From the IMG/VR virus record IMGVR_UViG_3300025282_000263, positions 1 to 22,710 of that record: a stretch of 22,710 nucleotides of DNA. The stretch is one strand, 5' to 3'. The stretch is from a virus. Under the pieces are notes generated by a model. The model ran no database searches, was not told the origin of the DNA, and saw only the letters and a list, made by a program, of their open reading frames with translations. Shown here one piece after another: positions 9,018 through 15,446 of the stretch; within the stretch, counting starts at the first letter, position 1, and each line of letters begins with the position of its first letter. The position numbers and the translations under genes were made by a program.

Positions 9018-10381
9018 TAGGTTGGGTCAGGGAATGTCACTGCCGTAGTCGAAGTGGTCGAGGGGAGATAGGCTCCGAAGTACCGCCACAGCATTTTTTG
9101 AATAATCGCCGTGTCAGTTGCGGTGTCACTCCAGGAGAACTCATCATCGCGCAAAAACATATCCCCCGCTGTCGCACCGTTTCCCCCGCCGACCGCTGCG
9201 TACCAGCCACCGGACCAGGGCGTGTAAGACCCCATCACGATATCGTCAAAGAGGACATAGTCGCCCGAAGAGGCCGAGGACCATTCTACGGAGATGTCCA
9301 TATCGGACTCGTTATAATTGGCGAACCAGTTATTCTCGTTCCCGCCCCCGTCAAAACCATTCTGGGCTGCGGTGGTGGTCGAGTTGCCCGCCAGCCTGAG
9401 AACATTCCAATTGGTAGCCAGGTAGTTCACGCCGACGGATTTTTCTTTACCGCCTACGGCGAATTTGACCGTCCCCCCCGTGCCGGAGGTCGGTTTGTAA
9501 ACCGCGACCTGGGCGTAGAGGGGCACTCCAGGGTCGAAGGTCGCGGAGCGAACCGTGAACGCCTGGGTGAGTTTCACGCTGCCGGTGTACTTCAGGGCTG
9601 CAGGCGTGCCGTCGCCCTCGAAGTCTCTGTAATAATTTGTCGTCTCAATCTCGCAGTCGTTGATGCTGCCGGTCGAAACCGTCCAATCGCTGATGGCGGT
9701 CGGGACAGAGGTGGTCCCGGAGTAGTCGCTGAAGGACGCATTCGAGATGTATCGCAGGGAGTCCCTGGCCGATAGCGCACGCAGGGAGCCGGTCGACCCG
9801 CTGCCGATTATCTTCAGGCCGTCCCTCTCCGCGTCCTGGCCCCGCAGCTCAAAGACCTCCTCGTGCTTCGCAGCACCCGAATGGACATCATTGGTGCAGA
9901 TGGCCCTTTTCGTCTCAGGGGTCTGGGCCTCCATCGAGTAGGCATTCTCGTCGGTGTTCAGGCGCAGTATCTGCCCGTCGCCCGTATTAAATGTGGCCCC
10001 CGTCGGAGTTCCAAAGGTGAAATTCCGCGACAGGACCCGATGCCCGTCGTCGTTCATATGGAGGTAGAGGCGACCGAGGATACCCTCTGCGGAGGTCTCG
10101 GGAACATTGAGCACCTTGCCCATCTCCAGGATGGCCGGGGTCAGCAGGCTACGGCCCAGGGCGACCGTGCTGGCAAGGCTGGACCTGAAGCTCTCGACGG
10201 AGTCGACCATCCCCTGAATGTTGCTGTACTCGCTCTGAAGGTTGCCGATGAACTCAGCCTCGTGGCTGGTCGAGGCACCGGTGAACTTTTCAGAATTCTC
10301 GGAGGCGTATTTTATTAGCTCATTAATTATCCTGCAGCAATCTGCCACAGTCGTTTCTACCTGGTCCTGTGTAATGGCCAT
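9017..10381 (-). CDS. Virion protein with helical N-terminus and beta-sandwich-like C-terminus (454 aa)
   Basis: The start at 10381 follows a GAGAGGAAG Shine-Dalgarno and lies 3 bases after the upstream TAG. Residues 1 to about 110 are helical and polar (QDQVETTVADCCRIINELIK and onward). From about 195 the protein is rich in Gly, Ser, Thr, Asn and aromatic residues, with a segment KLTQAFTVRSATFDPGVPLY, an Asn/Gly stretch, and VLFDDIVMGSY, which reads like a jelly-roll carbohydrate-binding domain. Such a layout suits a surface-exposed head or neck appendage, with the helical part as the virion anchor. It is encoded between the capsid gene and the neck genes. No recognised family and no signal peptide. 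Confidence 0.85.
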   Translation of the reverse strand: MAITQDQVETTVADCCRIINELIKYASENSEKFTGASTSHEAEFIGNLQSEYSNIQGMVDSVESFRSSLASTVALGRSLLTPAILEMGKVLNVPETSAEGILGRLYLHMNDDGHRVLSRNFTFGTPTGATFNTGDGQILRLNTDENAYSMEAQTPETKRAICTNDVHSGAAKHEEVFELRGQDAERDGLKIIGSGSTGSLRALSARDSLRYISNASFSDYSGTTSVPTAISDWTVSTGSINDCEIETTNYYRDFEGDGTPAALKYTGSVKLTQAFTVRSATFDPGVPLYAQVAVYKPTSGTGGTVKFAVGGKEKSVGVNYLATNWNVLRLAGNSTTTAAQNGFDGGGNENNWFANYNESDMDISVEWSSASSGDYVLFDDIVMGSYTPWSGGWYAAVGGGNGATAGDMFLRDDEFSWSDTATDTAIIQKMLWRYFGAYLPSTTSTTAVTFPDPT

Positions 10382-10384
10382 CGA

Positions 10385-11029
10385 CTACTTCCTCTCAGGC
10401 TCTTCGCCCATTTTCGGATACAGGGCCTCCAGGTTCGGCAGCGTGTCGAGGTCCTCGCGGGAGCCATACTCGTGCAGGCGGTCGGCGGGCAGGAGCACCA
10501 GGTGTCTTGCCATTGGCTCATCGCCCTCCTCGACATCCCACCGATACCCGACCTGCTTAAAGGCCCCAGGATTATCAGGGTCCTTCGTCATCACCCCCTC
10601 GTTGATATTGAACACCTCGGCACGCCGGACGACGAGGTCGCCGGACTCCGCATCGGGAGACTTGTACCACCGGACCCAATAGTGCGGGATGTTTTCCAGG
10701 ACGGCAGACATCGTAGCGTGGGTCATCTCCAGGAAGTCCCCGGCCTCGCCGTCGCTCAGGGTCAGCCACATCGACCCGTCATTCTTCGGAGCTTTCCGGC
10801 CCCGGATGTTCTCCGAGGTTCCAGGCTGCTGCGTGAACACCTGAAACACGACCCCCGCGATACTGAGGTTGTGAATGGGGACATCGCCATCCTTGGTCAC
10901 CTGTATGCCGAGGAAGAACCTCTTTTTCCCCTTAAACTTCTCGTCCAGGGGACCCTTAGCCTTTGGCTCCTCCTTCTTCGCGGGAGGGGTCGTCGTCGTG
11001 GTCGTGGTCGTCGTCTCGGTCTCTGGCAT
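10385..11029 (-). CDS. Protein of unknown function with poly-Thr N-terminus (214 aa)
   Basis: I choose the ATG at 11029, preceded by AAAGGACAGCAGG. An earlier in-frame ATG at 11083 lies inside the intrinsic terminator and would translate its stem and T-run. The 214-aa product starts with a run of nine threonines after PETE, encoded by alternating ACG/ACC, then a Lys/Pro/Glu-rich linker, and then a globular part with DKFKGKKRFFLGIQVTK-type strands and MWLTLSDGEAGDFLEM. It is the first gene after the capsid terminator and has no promoter of its own in the 17 bases between. The family is not recognised; the place suggests a virion or head-completion role. Confidence 0.85.
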   Translation of the reverse strand: MPETETTTTTTTTTPPAKKEEPKAKGPLDEKFKGKKRFFLGIQVTKDGDVPIHNLSIAGVVFQVFTQQPGTSENIRGRKAPKNDGSMWLTLSDGEAGDFLEMTHATMSAVLENIPHYWVRWYKSPDAESGDLVVRRAEVFNINEGVMTKDPDNPGAFKQVGYRWDVEEGDEPMARHLVLLPADRLHEYGSREDLDTLPNLEALYPKMGEEPERK

Positions 11030-11045
11030 CCTGCTGTCCTTTCTA

Positions 11046-11087
11046 AAAAGAAAAAAAAGGGCGTGTCCTGTGCTGCCGGACACGCCC
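11046..11087 (-). terminator. Strong intrinsic terminator after the major capsid gene
   Basis: Read on the minus strand, a perfect 10-bp stem GGGCGTGTCC/GGACACGCCC with a 9-base loop (plus-strand arms 11059-11068 and 11078-11087) is followed by eight T, a C and five T. It starts 18 bases after the capsid stop codon and ends 16 bases before the next start codon. It is the clearest terminator in the window. Confidence 0.95.
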
Positions 11088-11105
11088 CTATCTCATGGCT
11101 CCTAA

Positions 11106-12122
11106 TTAGGTTCCAGGAGCGTTATTTACCTGGCAAGTGGTATAGGGAACAAAGACGAAGAATCCACGGCGACATTCGAAGCGAATCGATTCCTGGCCAG
11201 TCTCCCTCGATAAATCACTGTTTTCCCATGTGGCAGTAACAGTCCTAATCCCTTCCCGGTTCTGAACTCCAAGACTTCTATGCTCGGAGCCGGTGAGGAA
11301 AACGAACCAGTCATTGCCCGTCAGCCTCTGGGTAGTCCAGAGCGTCGGAGCAAGGCCCGCCTCCTGCACGACATTCGTGGGCGTAGAGCTGCCCTCCACG
11401 ACGCGCTCGCGGATGAAGGCCTCTTGGAAGGCCTGTATCTTCGCTGCGGGGTAAATGACCAGGGCCTCACCGTCGGTGACGGAGGGGTTAAACAGGGGCT
11501 GGCCCTCGGTGTCCTGCATCCTGGTGAACCGCGACCGGACATCGTAATAGTCCGTCGTGATAGCAGCCGAGGTCGCCGTGCCACCGGCTGCGCCAGCCGT
11601 GGTCGAACCGTCACCTTCCATATTGCCACCGCTGACACCGAACCGGTTACCCGATGCGACATCGTTCGCGTGGTAGATAGCGCGACCGTCGGGAGCATTC
11701 GGAATGCTCGCCAGGAGGTCGTTATCTGACCCTGCGGTGATAATTTGGAAAGCGATGCGCTCGTTCAAGAGGCCGATGCTGTCACCAAGGTCCCGCGCTC
11801 TCTCGACCAGGGACGAGGTAAGGTCGTCCTCCCGGTCAATCCTGCGCCAGTCGATGGCTCTTCCGAATTCGAAGTTTTCCACTGAGAACTGAATTCCACC
11901 GAAGGCCTTGTGACGGTAGGCCTCACCGCGAGGAAGGCGCACAGCGTGAGGTGCCGAATTCCAGAAAAAGTACTTTTCGATTCTCTTGTCGGAGGGTACT
12001 TCCTTCAGAATTTTGCCTACAAATTCCTGTCTGGCGTCATACTGCCTGCGATACGAATTCAGAGCCTCGCTCCTCAGGCCCGCAGAAAAACTTGCTCCGC
12101 TAGCCACTAACGAACCAGCCAT
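11106..12122 (-). CDS. Major capsid protein, Mu gpT-like (338 aa)
   Basis: The start at 12122 has a GAGAGGAG Shine-Dalgarno. The 338-aa length, the layout and the place (after protease/scaffold and decoration genes, before a strong terminator) fit the Mu gpT family of HK97-fold capsid proteins. Landmarks: EKYFFWNSAPHAVRLPRGEA near residue 50, then FSVENFEFGRAIDWRRIDRE (the N-arm/E-loop side, with the D/E-rich turn REDDLTSS), LNERIAFQII, DGRAIYHAND, a Gly/Ser/Thr-rich insertion at about 168-190, and a C-terminal domain with EALVIYPAAKIQAFQEAFI. Codon use is less GC-rich at third positions than in the neighbours, as expected for a highly expressed gene. About 1.2 kb here carries almost none of the TCCAGG motif that fills the rest of the window. 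Confidence 0.92.
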   Translation of the reverse strand: MAGSLVASGASFSAGLRSEALNSYRRQYDARQEFVGKILKEVPSDKRIEKYFFWNSAPHAVRLPRGEAYRHKAFGGIQFSVENFEFGRAIDWRRIDREDDLTSSLVERARDLGDSIGLLNERIAFQIITAGSDNDLLASIPNAPDGRAIYHANDVASGNRFGVSGGNMEGDGSTTAGAAGGTATSAAITTDYYDVRSRFTRMQDTEGQPLFNPSVTDGEALVIYPAAKIQAFQEAFIRERVVEGSSTPTNVVQEAGLAPTLWTTQRLTGNDWFVFLTGSEHRSLGVQNREGIRTVTATWENSDLSRETGQESIRFECRRGFFVFVPYTTCQVNNAPGT

Positions 12123-12139
12123 CTCAATCTCCTCTCAAA

Positions 12140-12637
12140 TTACCCAATTAATGAGCCAGCGTGCGTGATGAAGGGGAACAGGTGGACATCGCCGGTGCCG
12201 GAAGTCCCGGAGTACCTGGTGACGATACCAATCTCTGTCGACCCTGTGGTCGCCGTCAGCGTCAAAGTGTTGTCATCGGATGCGTACACGACATCGCAGA
12301 CATCGTTGATGTTATCCAGGCCCGCGACGGTCGCGTTCTTGATAATCGGCCCAGAGATGTCGACCTCAATTTCCAGGGTCCCGTCGCCGGTGACCTTGTC
12401 ATCGGTTCCATCGCCTGAGTTCTGGTCGGTGATGCGAGCCATCCCGACAAATATCATCTCGCCGGTAACGTCCGGTCCCCAGTTCTGGGCATAGCCGTCC
12501 GTGCTCAAACTACCACCACCAGCCTTGGTCACGCCGACTAAGGCTCCGTCAAAAATGACCTCTCCCGACAGCACGACGAGGGCAATCTTTAACCCGCCCG
12601 GCTGAAATTCGTATGAGGCTCTTGCTGCAAGTGCCAT
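12140..12637 (-). CDS. Head decoration-like protein (165 aa)
   Basis: The ATG at 12637 is preceded by GGAG, and the TAA of the protease gene lies in the same few bases. The 165-aa protein is beta-rich with Gly/Thr/Asp loops: LKIALVVLSGEVIFDGALV, then GEMIFVGMARIT, an acidic loop (about 72-90) and DNTLTLTATTGSTEIGIV. Small beta proteins between the protease/scaffold and the capsid gene are usually capsid cement or decoration proteins (for example DUF2190-type), and this one fits in size and order. The exact family is not certain. Confidence 0.85.
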   Translation of the reverse strand: MALAARASYEFQPGGLKIALVVLSGEVIFDGALVGVTKAGGGSLSTDGYAQNWGPDVTGEMIFVGMARITDQNSGDGTDDKVTGDGTLEIEVDISGPIIKNATVAGLDNINDVCDVVYASDDNTLTLTATTGSTEIGIVTRYSGTSGTGDVHLFPFITHAGSLIG

Positions 12638-12640
12638 TAT

Positions 12641-13477
12641 TTACTCCTTAACACTCAGGTTTTCCCGGATGTGGTCTTCACGCGATACCCGGAAGTCGAA
12701 GCCGGTAGCCTTCAGGCTATCGTATTCGTGGGCCAGTTTCCTGGCTTTCTCCAGGGTCCCAGGACCCATCTCCGCAAATTTCATAACATCGGACTCGGCC
12801 TCGCTCTTCGCGCTGCCCTCCAGGGACTCAAAGGTCGAGGCGGGGTCACGCGGTGCGTGCTGCTTGTAGCTCTCGGTGAACTTCAGCACGGATGCCTGGG
12901 GGTTTTTCGCCCCTGTAGCAATCTCCCTCATCGCTGCCACGGCAGAGGTGGGGACGGACCAGCCTGAGTCTCTCAGGCTCTGCGTCGCACCCCGGATGAG
13001 GGCATTCATACTGTCGGTGTCTTGGCGGGCTTTCTGCTCCGTCTCCAGGGCAGCGACCCGTCCAGCGAGTTCTGCTAACATCGCGGTTTTCCCTCCTCTG
13101 TAGTGCTTGTTGCCCATCAATGGAATGGGCAGGTCCTCTTCCTCGTCCTCATTGTCTTCCTCTTGAAGCTCAATGGGGAGAGGCTCTTCTTCCTCCAAGG
13201 GCGCGTCCAGGGCCTCCTCGATACCTCCCCCTTCGGCGGGGATGAGGCCGTCCAAATATGACCCGATGAGGTCCGGTAGCTGGCCCTGAAACTCAGCTAT
13301 GAGTTCAGCGACCTGCTGTGCGATGGCATCCGTACCCTCTTGCAGTTTGATGGAATCGTCGTCCGAATCATCGTCGTCCTTCTTTTTTCCGTTTCCGTTA
13401 TCGTCGCCATTGCCATTGGCAAACTTCTGCCTACGGCCTCGGCGGGTGGCGAGTTCGGTCTTGGTATCCCTCGGCAT
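12641..13477 (-). CDS. Nested scaffold protein from an internal start (278 aa)
   Basis: The internal ATG at 13477 (codon 197 of the protease gene, protein start MPRDTKTELATRRG) has an excellent Shine-Dalgarno, CAGGAGAAAAAG, nearly the same as the one before the 654-aa gene. The full-length start at 14065 has none. Translation from here gives a 278-aa protein with basic start, acidic middle and helical C-terminus, without the protease domain. In lambda (C/Nu3) and related phages the same arrangement makes the free scaffold in excess over the protease. The role is by analogy; the start signal is seen directly. Confidence 0.78.
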   Translation of the reverse strand: MPRDTKTELATRRGRRQKFANGNGDDNGNGKKKDDDDSDDDSIKLQEGTDAIAQQVAELIAEFQGQLPDLIGSYLDGLIPAEGGGIEEALDAPLEEEEPLPIELQEEDNEDEEEDLPIPLMGNKHYRGGKTAMLAELAGRVAALETEQKARQDTDSMNALIRGATQSLRDSGWSVPTSAVAAMREIATGAKNPQASVLKFTESYKQHAPRDPASTFESLEGSAKSEAESDVMKFAEMGPGTLEKARKLAHEYDSLKATGFDFRVSREDHIRENLSVKE

Positions 13478-14065
13478 CTTTTTCTCCTGAAACCTAAACA
13501 AGAGAGCCGACTCACCTCGCATTGCTACGAGAGGCGACATCTCATCTTCAAAAGTACAAGCTCCCACTTCTTCAAATGGGGCTGGTCTTATTTCACTTAC
13601 ATTAAGTAGCGGTAATTTATACCACGGGGCCTCGTCACTTAACAGGGCGAGACTTGAAATTTCTGGTGGCCGGTCCCAGGAGGATATCTCCACGCTGCGA
13701 TAGGCGAGGTCGTTGTTTTGAATTGCCTCCAGGTGCTCTTCCTTCAGACCGACGATGTCAGCCAGGAGCGCGGGGACTTGGAGGCCGTCCTGCATCACGC
13801 TGCCGACCTCGGTGGGACGGAGGAAACCGATGCGCGGGGTCTCGCGCCCGAGGTCGTGGTGGTTCAAGTGACAAGGAGCCAAATACCCCTGGTCCTTCTC
13901 GAGCATAGCGTGCCTGCGAAGGCAGGAGCGAAACCACTCGGTCGAAATTATCTCGTCATTCTCCCGCGAGCCTTCAGGCAGCTCGGCCATAATCGGCACG
14001 CCCTTAATGGTGAAGGTGCCGTCGTGGTTCTGCTCTGCGATGTAGTTGCCACCGGGAATTGTCAT
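12641..14065 (-). CDS. Prohead protease fused to scaffold (474 aa)
   Basis: Residues 1 to about 165 look like a phage prohead protease of the Mu/U35 or S78 type: FTIKGVPIMAELPEGS, a histidine-rich motif YLAPCHLNHHDLG (His66, His69, His70), IGFLRPTEVG, then AYRSVEIS with Ser124 as the likely nucleophile. Residues 197-474 are the scaffold: a basic start, an Asp/Lys run, acidic blocks (about 280-320) and long helices with LAELAGRVAALETEQKA. Protease-scaffold fusion with a nested scaffold start is classic for this head type. The ATG at 14065 has no Shine-Dalgarno; the promoter at 14075-14102 would start transcription only a few bases before it, suggesting a leaderless mRNA. The gene for MuF, which normally stands just upstream, is separated from it here by a 2-kb plus-strand island. 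Confidence 0.9.
   Translation of the reverse strand: MTIPGGNYIAEQNHDGTFTIKGVPIMAELPEGSRENDEIISTEWFRSCLRRHAMLEKDQGYLAPCHLNHHDLGRETPRIGFLRPTEVGSVMQDGLQVPALLADIVGLKEEHLEAIQNNDLAYRSVEISSWDRPPEISSLALLSDEAPWYKLPLLNVSEIRPAPFEEVGACTFEDEMSPLVAMRGESALLFRFQEKKMPRDTKTELATRRGRRQKFANGNGDDNGNGKKKDDDDSDDDSIKLQEGTDAIAQQVAELIAEFQGQLPDLIGSYLDGLIPAEGGGIEEALDAPLEEEEPLPIELQEEDNEDEEEDLPIPLMGNKHYRGGKTAMLAELAGRVAALETEQKARQDTDSMNALIRGATQSLRDSGWSVPTSAVAAMREIATGAKNPQASVLKFTESYKQHAPRDPASTFESLEGSAKSEAESDVMKFAEMGPGTLEKARKLAHEYDSLKATGFDFRVSREDHIRENLSVKE
13484..13488 (-). promoter_or_regulatory. Internal ribosome-binding site for the scaffold
   Basis: AGGAG on the minus strand, six bases before the internal ATG at 13477. 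It lies inside the protease reading frame and is stronger than any signal at the start of the full-length gene, so it decides for an internal start. Confidence 0.75.
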
Positions 14066-14074
14066 CGTGAGGAA

Positions 14075-14102
14075 ATTCTACGCTCCATCGAGCAGTTGTC
14101 AA
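14075..14102 (-). promoter_or_regulatory. Minus-strand sigma70-type promoter for protease/scaffold and capsid genes
   Basis: On the minus strand: TTGACA (14097-14102, perfect -35), 16-base spacer, TAGAAT (14075-14080, 5 of 6 matches to TATAAT). The start point would fall at about 14066-14069, one to four bases before the ATG at 14065. This would restart transcription of the capsid block after the plus-strand island. Confidence 0.72.
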
Positions 14103-14124
14103 TTGGCGAGTTTACGAGTAATAT
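14096..14124 (+). promoter_or_regulatory. Plus-strand promoter of the island, sharing the -35 box
   Basis: On the plus strand: TTGTCA (14096-14101), 17-base spacer, TAATAT (14119-14124). The -35 is the other strand of the minus-strand promoter's TTGACA, shifted by one base, so two RNA polymerases would compete for the same hexamer. The start would be near 14131, leaving a leader of about 74 bases with two hairpins. Confidence 0.6.
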
Positions 14125-14158
14125 TTCCTGCGGATGGGTTTTCGCCCGTCTGTCCTTT

Positions 14159-14190
14159 GCGGGTCACCTCTTCGGAGGTGGCCCGTTTTA
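14159..14190 (+). terminator. Attenuator-like hairpin in the leader of the first island gene
   Basis: Stem GGGTCACCTC/GAGGTGGCCC (one G-T pair) closed by a TTCG tetraloop, followed by GTTTTA. It has intrinsic-terminator form but lies between the plus-strand promoter and the start codon at 14205, eight bases before the Shine-Dalgarno. A weaker hairpin (GATGGG/CCCGTC) lies just upstream at about 14133-14150. This could be a transcription attenuator, or it could end a short RNA of about 60 bases. The T-run is short, so leakage is likely. Confidence 0.6.
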
Positions 14191-14204
14191 ATCCAGGAGC
14201 AAAG

Positions 14205-14717
14205 ATGAAGCAGAGAATTGTCGACCTCGACAATATGAAGGTAGACCCCGCCAGGCGTATCGCCCTGACCGACCGGGAGCTTTGTCGGCAGTGCGGTATC
14301 GAGTCGGACCTGATGCGTGCGCTGGTTCGTGCGCGGGCTATGCACAAGGCCGGTCCCTGCGAGACGGCCATTTTCGGTGGCCTCTGCTCTGAGGAGGTCG
14401 CTGCCCTGGCTATCTCCTCCTACCTAATTCAGCGCGAAGGGATGCCCATCGATGTCGCCTCCCATCTGGTGAGCCAATTGAGCCACGCCCTCCTCGAGGC
14501 CACCAAGGGTCTCCGGGTCGTAGCGATTATCATCGAGCAGAACAAAGGGTCGCAGGTCGCGGTCCAGGGCGGGCGCGGGGATATCGAAATTCCCAAGGCC
14601 CTCGCTCCCTACACCACGCTCATCGATGCGACCGTCCTGCGCGACCGCTATGAAGAGGCACTTGGCGACTCCACGCTCAAGTTCCCGAAACCCAAAGAGG
14701 CCATCGTCAAGCGATAG
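14205..14717 (+). CDS. Island protein 1, unknown function, possible HTH (170 aa)
   Basis: I choose the ATG at 14205 with the Shine-Dalgarno AGGAGC; a longer frame from 14046 would have to read through the promoter and the hairpin. The 170-aa product has a segment at about 24-50, LTDRELCRQCGIESDLMRAL, that looks like a helix-turn-helix of MerR-like pattern, then hydrophobic helices (EEVAALAISSYLIQREGM, LVSQLSHALLEATKGL) and a C-terminal part with mixed charge. If the HTH is real the protein could control the divergent promoter pair just upstream; this is inference. It reads opposite to all head genes around it. No close family recognised. Confidence 0.85.
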   Translation: MKQRIVDLDNMKVDPARRIALTDRELCRQCGIESDLMRALVRARAMHKAGPCETAIFGGLCSEEVAALAISSYLIQREGMPIDVASHLVSQLSHALLEATKGLRVVAIIIEQNKGSQVAVQGGRGDIEIPKALAPYTTLIDATVLRDRYEEALGDSTLKFPKPKEAIVKR

Positions 14718-14756
14718 CCGTCCAGGGGCAGCGTCGGGGCCACACACCGCAGGATA

Positions 14757-14786
14757 AAATACCTGAAGTTAAAGGGTATTTGTTTT
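14757..14786 (+). terminator. Weak terminator-like hairpin after island gene 1
   Basis: AAATACC/GGTATTT forms a 7-bp A/T-rich stem with an 11-base loop, followed by GTTTT. The stem is weak, so termination would be partial. Confidence 0.4.
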
Positions 14787-14812
14787 GCAATAAAAGCCCC
14801 AAGAGGCATAAT
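14785..14812 (+). promoter_or_regulatory. Possible second island promoter
   Basis: TTGCAA (14785-14790), 16-base spacer, CATAAT (14807-14812). It starts right at the T-run of the weak hairpin and would drive the five small genes that follow. The -10 box overlaps an ATG at 14811, which speaks against using that ATG as the start of the next gene. A small GGGGC-AAA-GCCCC hairpin follows at 14837-14849. Confidence 0.42.
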
Positions 14813-14864
14813 GACGGCAGTTGAACAACACCACGCGGGGCAAAGCCCCAGAAAGGACAGACGG

Positions 14865-15194
14865 ATGAAAGACGAGAGAGACCTTTTTAACGCCCGGATG
14901 GGAAAAAGGCTGGCCGAGGACATTAATGCGAAGGTCGCGGAGCTTCGCAGCCTGGTCGAGAGCGCAGACCTTACCTTCAGAAACCGAGAGACCAGAGACT
15001 GCAAGCCCCAGGCCATTGGCCTCGAGGCATTTCTCGAACAGTACAACCTCGGCAGGCTCGACACGGAGCTCTCGGCCCTCGCCAGCCGGAACACCCGGAC
15101 GGCTGAAGAGCGACGCATCGCTCGGAACGAGACAGGGCTTGAGGACTGGCATTGCGAGGAGGTCGCAGACTCCTTGAGTAAGCTGACTCGCTAA
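14865..15194 (+). CDS. Island protein 2, unknown, helical (109 aa)
   Basis: The ATG at 14865 is preferred over the in-frame ATG at 14811 because it carries GGACAGACGG directly before it, the same start context as the next gene, and because the earlier ATG lies in a possible -10 box. The 109-aa product is charged and mostly helical (GKRLAEDINAKVAELRSLVE, then AFLEQYNLGRLDTELSAL), with one Cys in each half and no membrane segment. No family recognised. It is the first of five closely packed plus-strand genes. Confidence 0.75.
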   Translation: MKDERDLFNARMGKRLAEDINAKVAELRSLVESADLTFRNRETRDCKPQAIGLEAFLEQYNLGRLDTELSALASRNTRTAEERRIARNETGLEDWHCEEVADSLSKLTR

Positions 15195-15207
15195 CGCGGA
15201 AACCAAT

Positions 15208-15228
15208 GGGGGTCCAGGACGGACCCCC
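15208..15228 (+). other. Perfect hairpin between island genes 2 and 3
   Basis: GGGGGTCC, loop AGGAC, GGACCCCC: an 8-bp perfect stem nine bases before the GGAGGACAG ribosome-binding region of the next gene. There is no T-run, so it is not an intrinsic terminator. It may stabilise or process the mRNA, or control translation. A similar short hairpin lies before gene 2. Confidence 0.7.
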
Positions 15229-15248
15229 ACAACCCGGAGGACAGACGG

Positions 15249-15446
15249 ATGACCATTTTCAAACTTGCGACGCTGATGAAGCTGAAGCCCTCGGAGGCCA
15301 TTGCCCTGCCCGCAGTCTTAGACAAGGCTGCTGCGGTCGCGGAAACCTCCAGGCAGGCCGTCATTGACAAGGCCATATGCCTTCCGGCCCTGCGAGACTA
15401 CCTTGGCAAGGTCTGCAAGACCGTAATGGAAAGGATGAACGGATGA
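15249..15446 (+). CDS. Island protein 3, unknown (65 aa)
   Basis: The start at 15249 has the context CGGAGGACAGACGG. The 65-aa product is Ala-, Leu- and Lys-rich and helical (MTIFKLATLMKLKPSEAIAL, then VAETSRQAVIDKAICL). Its stop overlaps the next start as ATGA, which supports translation. Its first three codons, ATGACCATT, are the same as those of the next gene. No family recognised. Confidence 0.72.
   Translation: MTIFKLATLMKLKPSEAIALPAVLDKAAAVAETSRQAVIDKAICLPALRDYLGKVCKTVMERMNG

Noticed and set aside
10987-11017. Simple-sequence GTC/GTG repeat near the start of the 214-aa gene
   Set aside because: It only encodes the poly-threonine run with alternating ACG/ACC codons; nothing indicates a separate element or phase-variation tract.
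11029-11083. Longer start at 11083 for the 214-aa gene
   Set aside because: The extra 18 codons translate the intrinsic terminator stem and T-run; the ATG at 11029 has its own ribosome-binding site.
14046-14204. Longer start at 14046 for island gene 1
   Set aside because: It would include the divergent promoter and the TTCG hairpin; the ATG at 14205 has AGGAGC in the right place.
14811-14864. Earlier start at 14811 for island gene 2
   Set aside because: It overlaps a possible -10 box, while the ATG at 14865 has the start-associated sequence shared with its neighbours.
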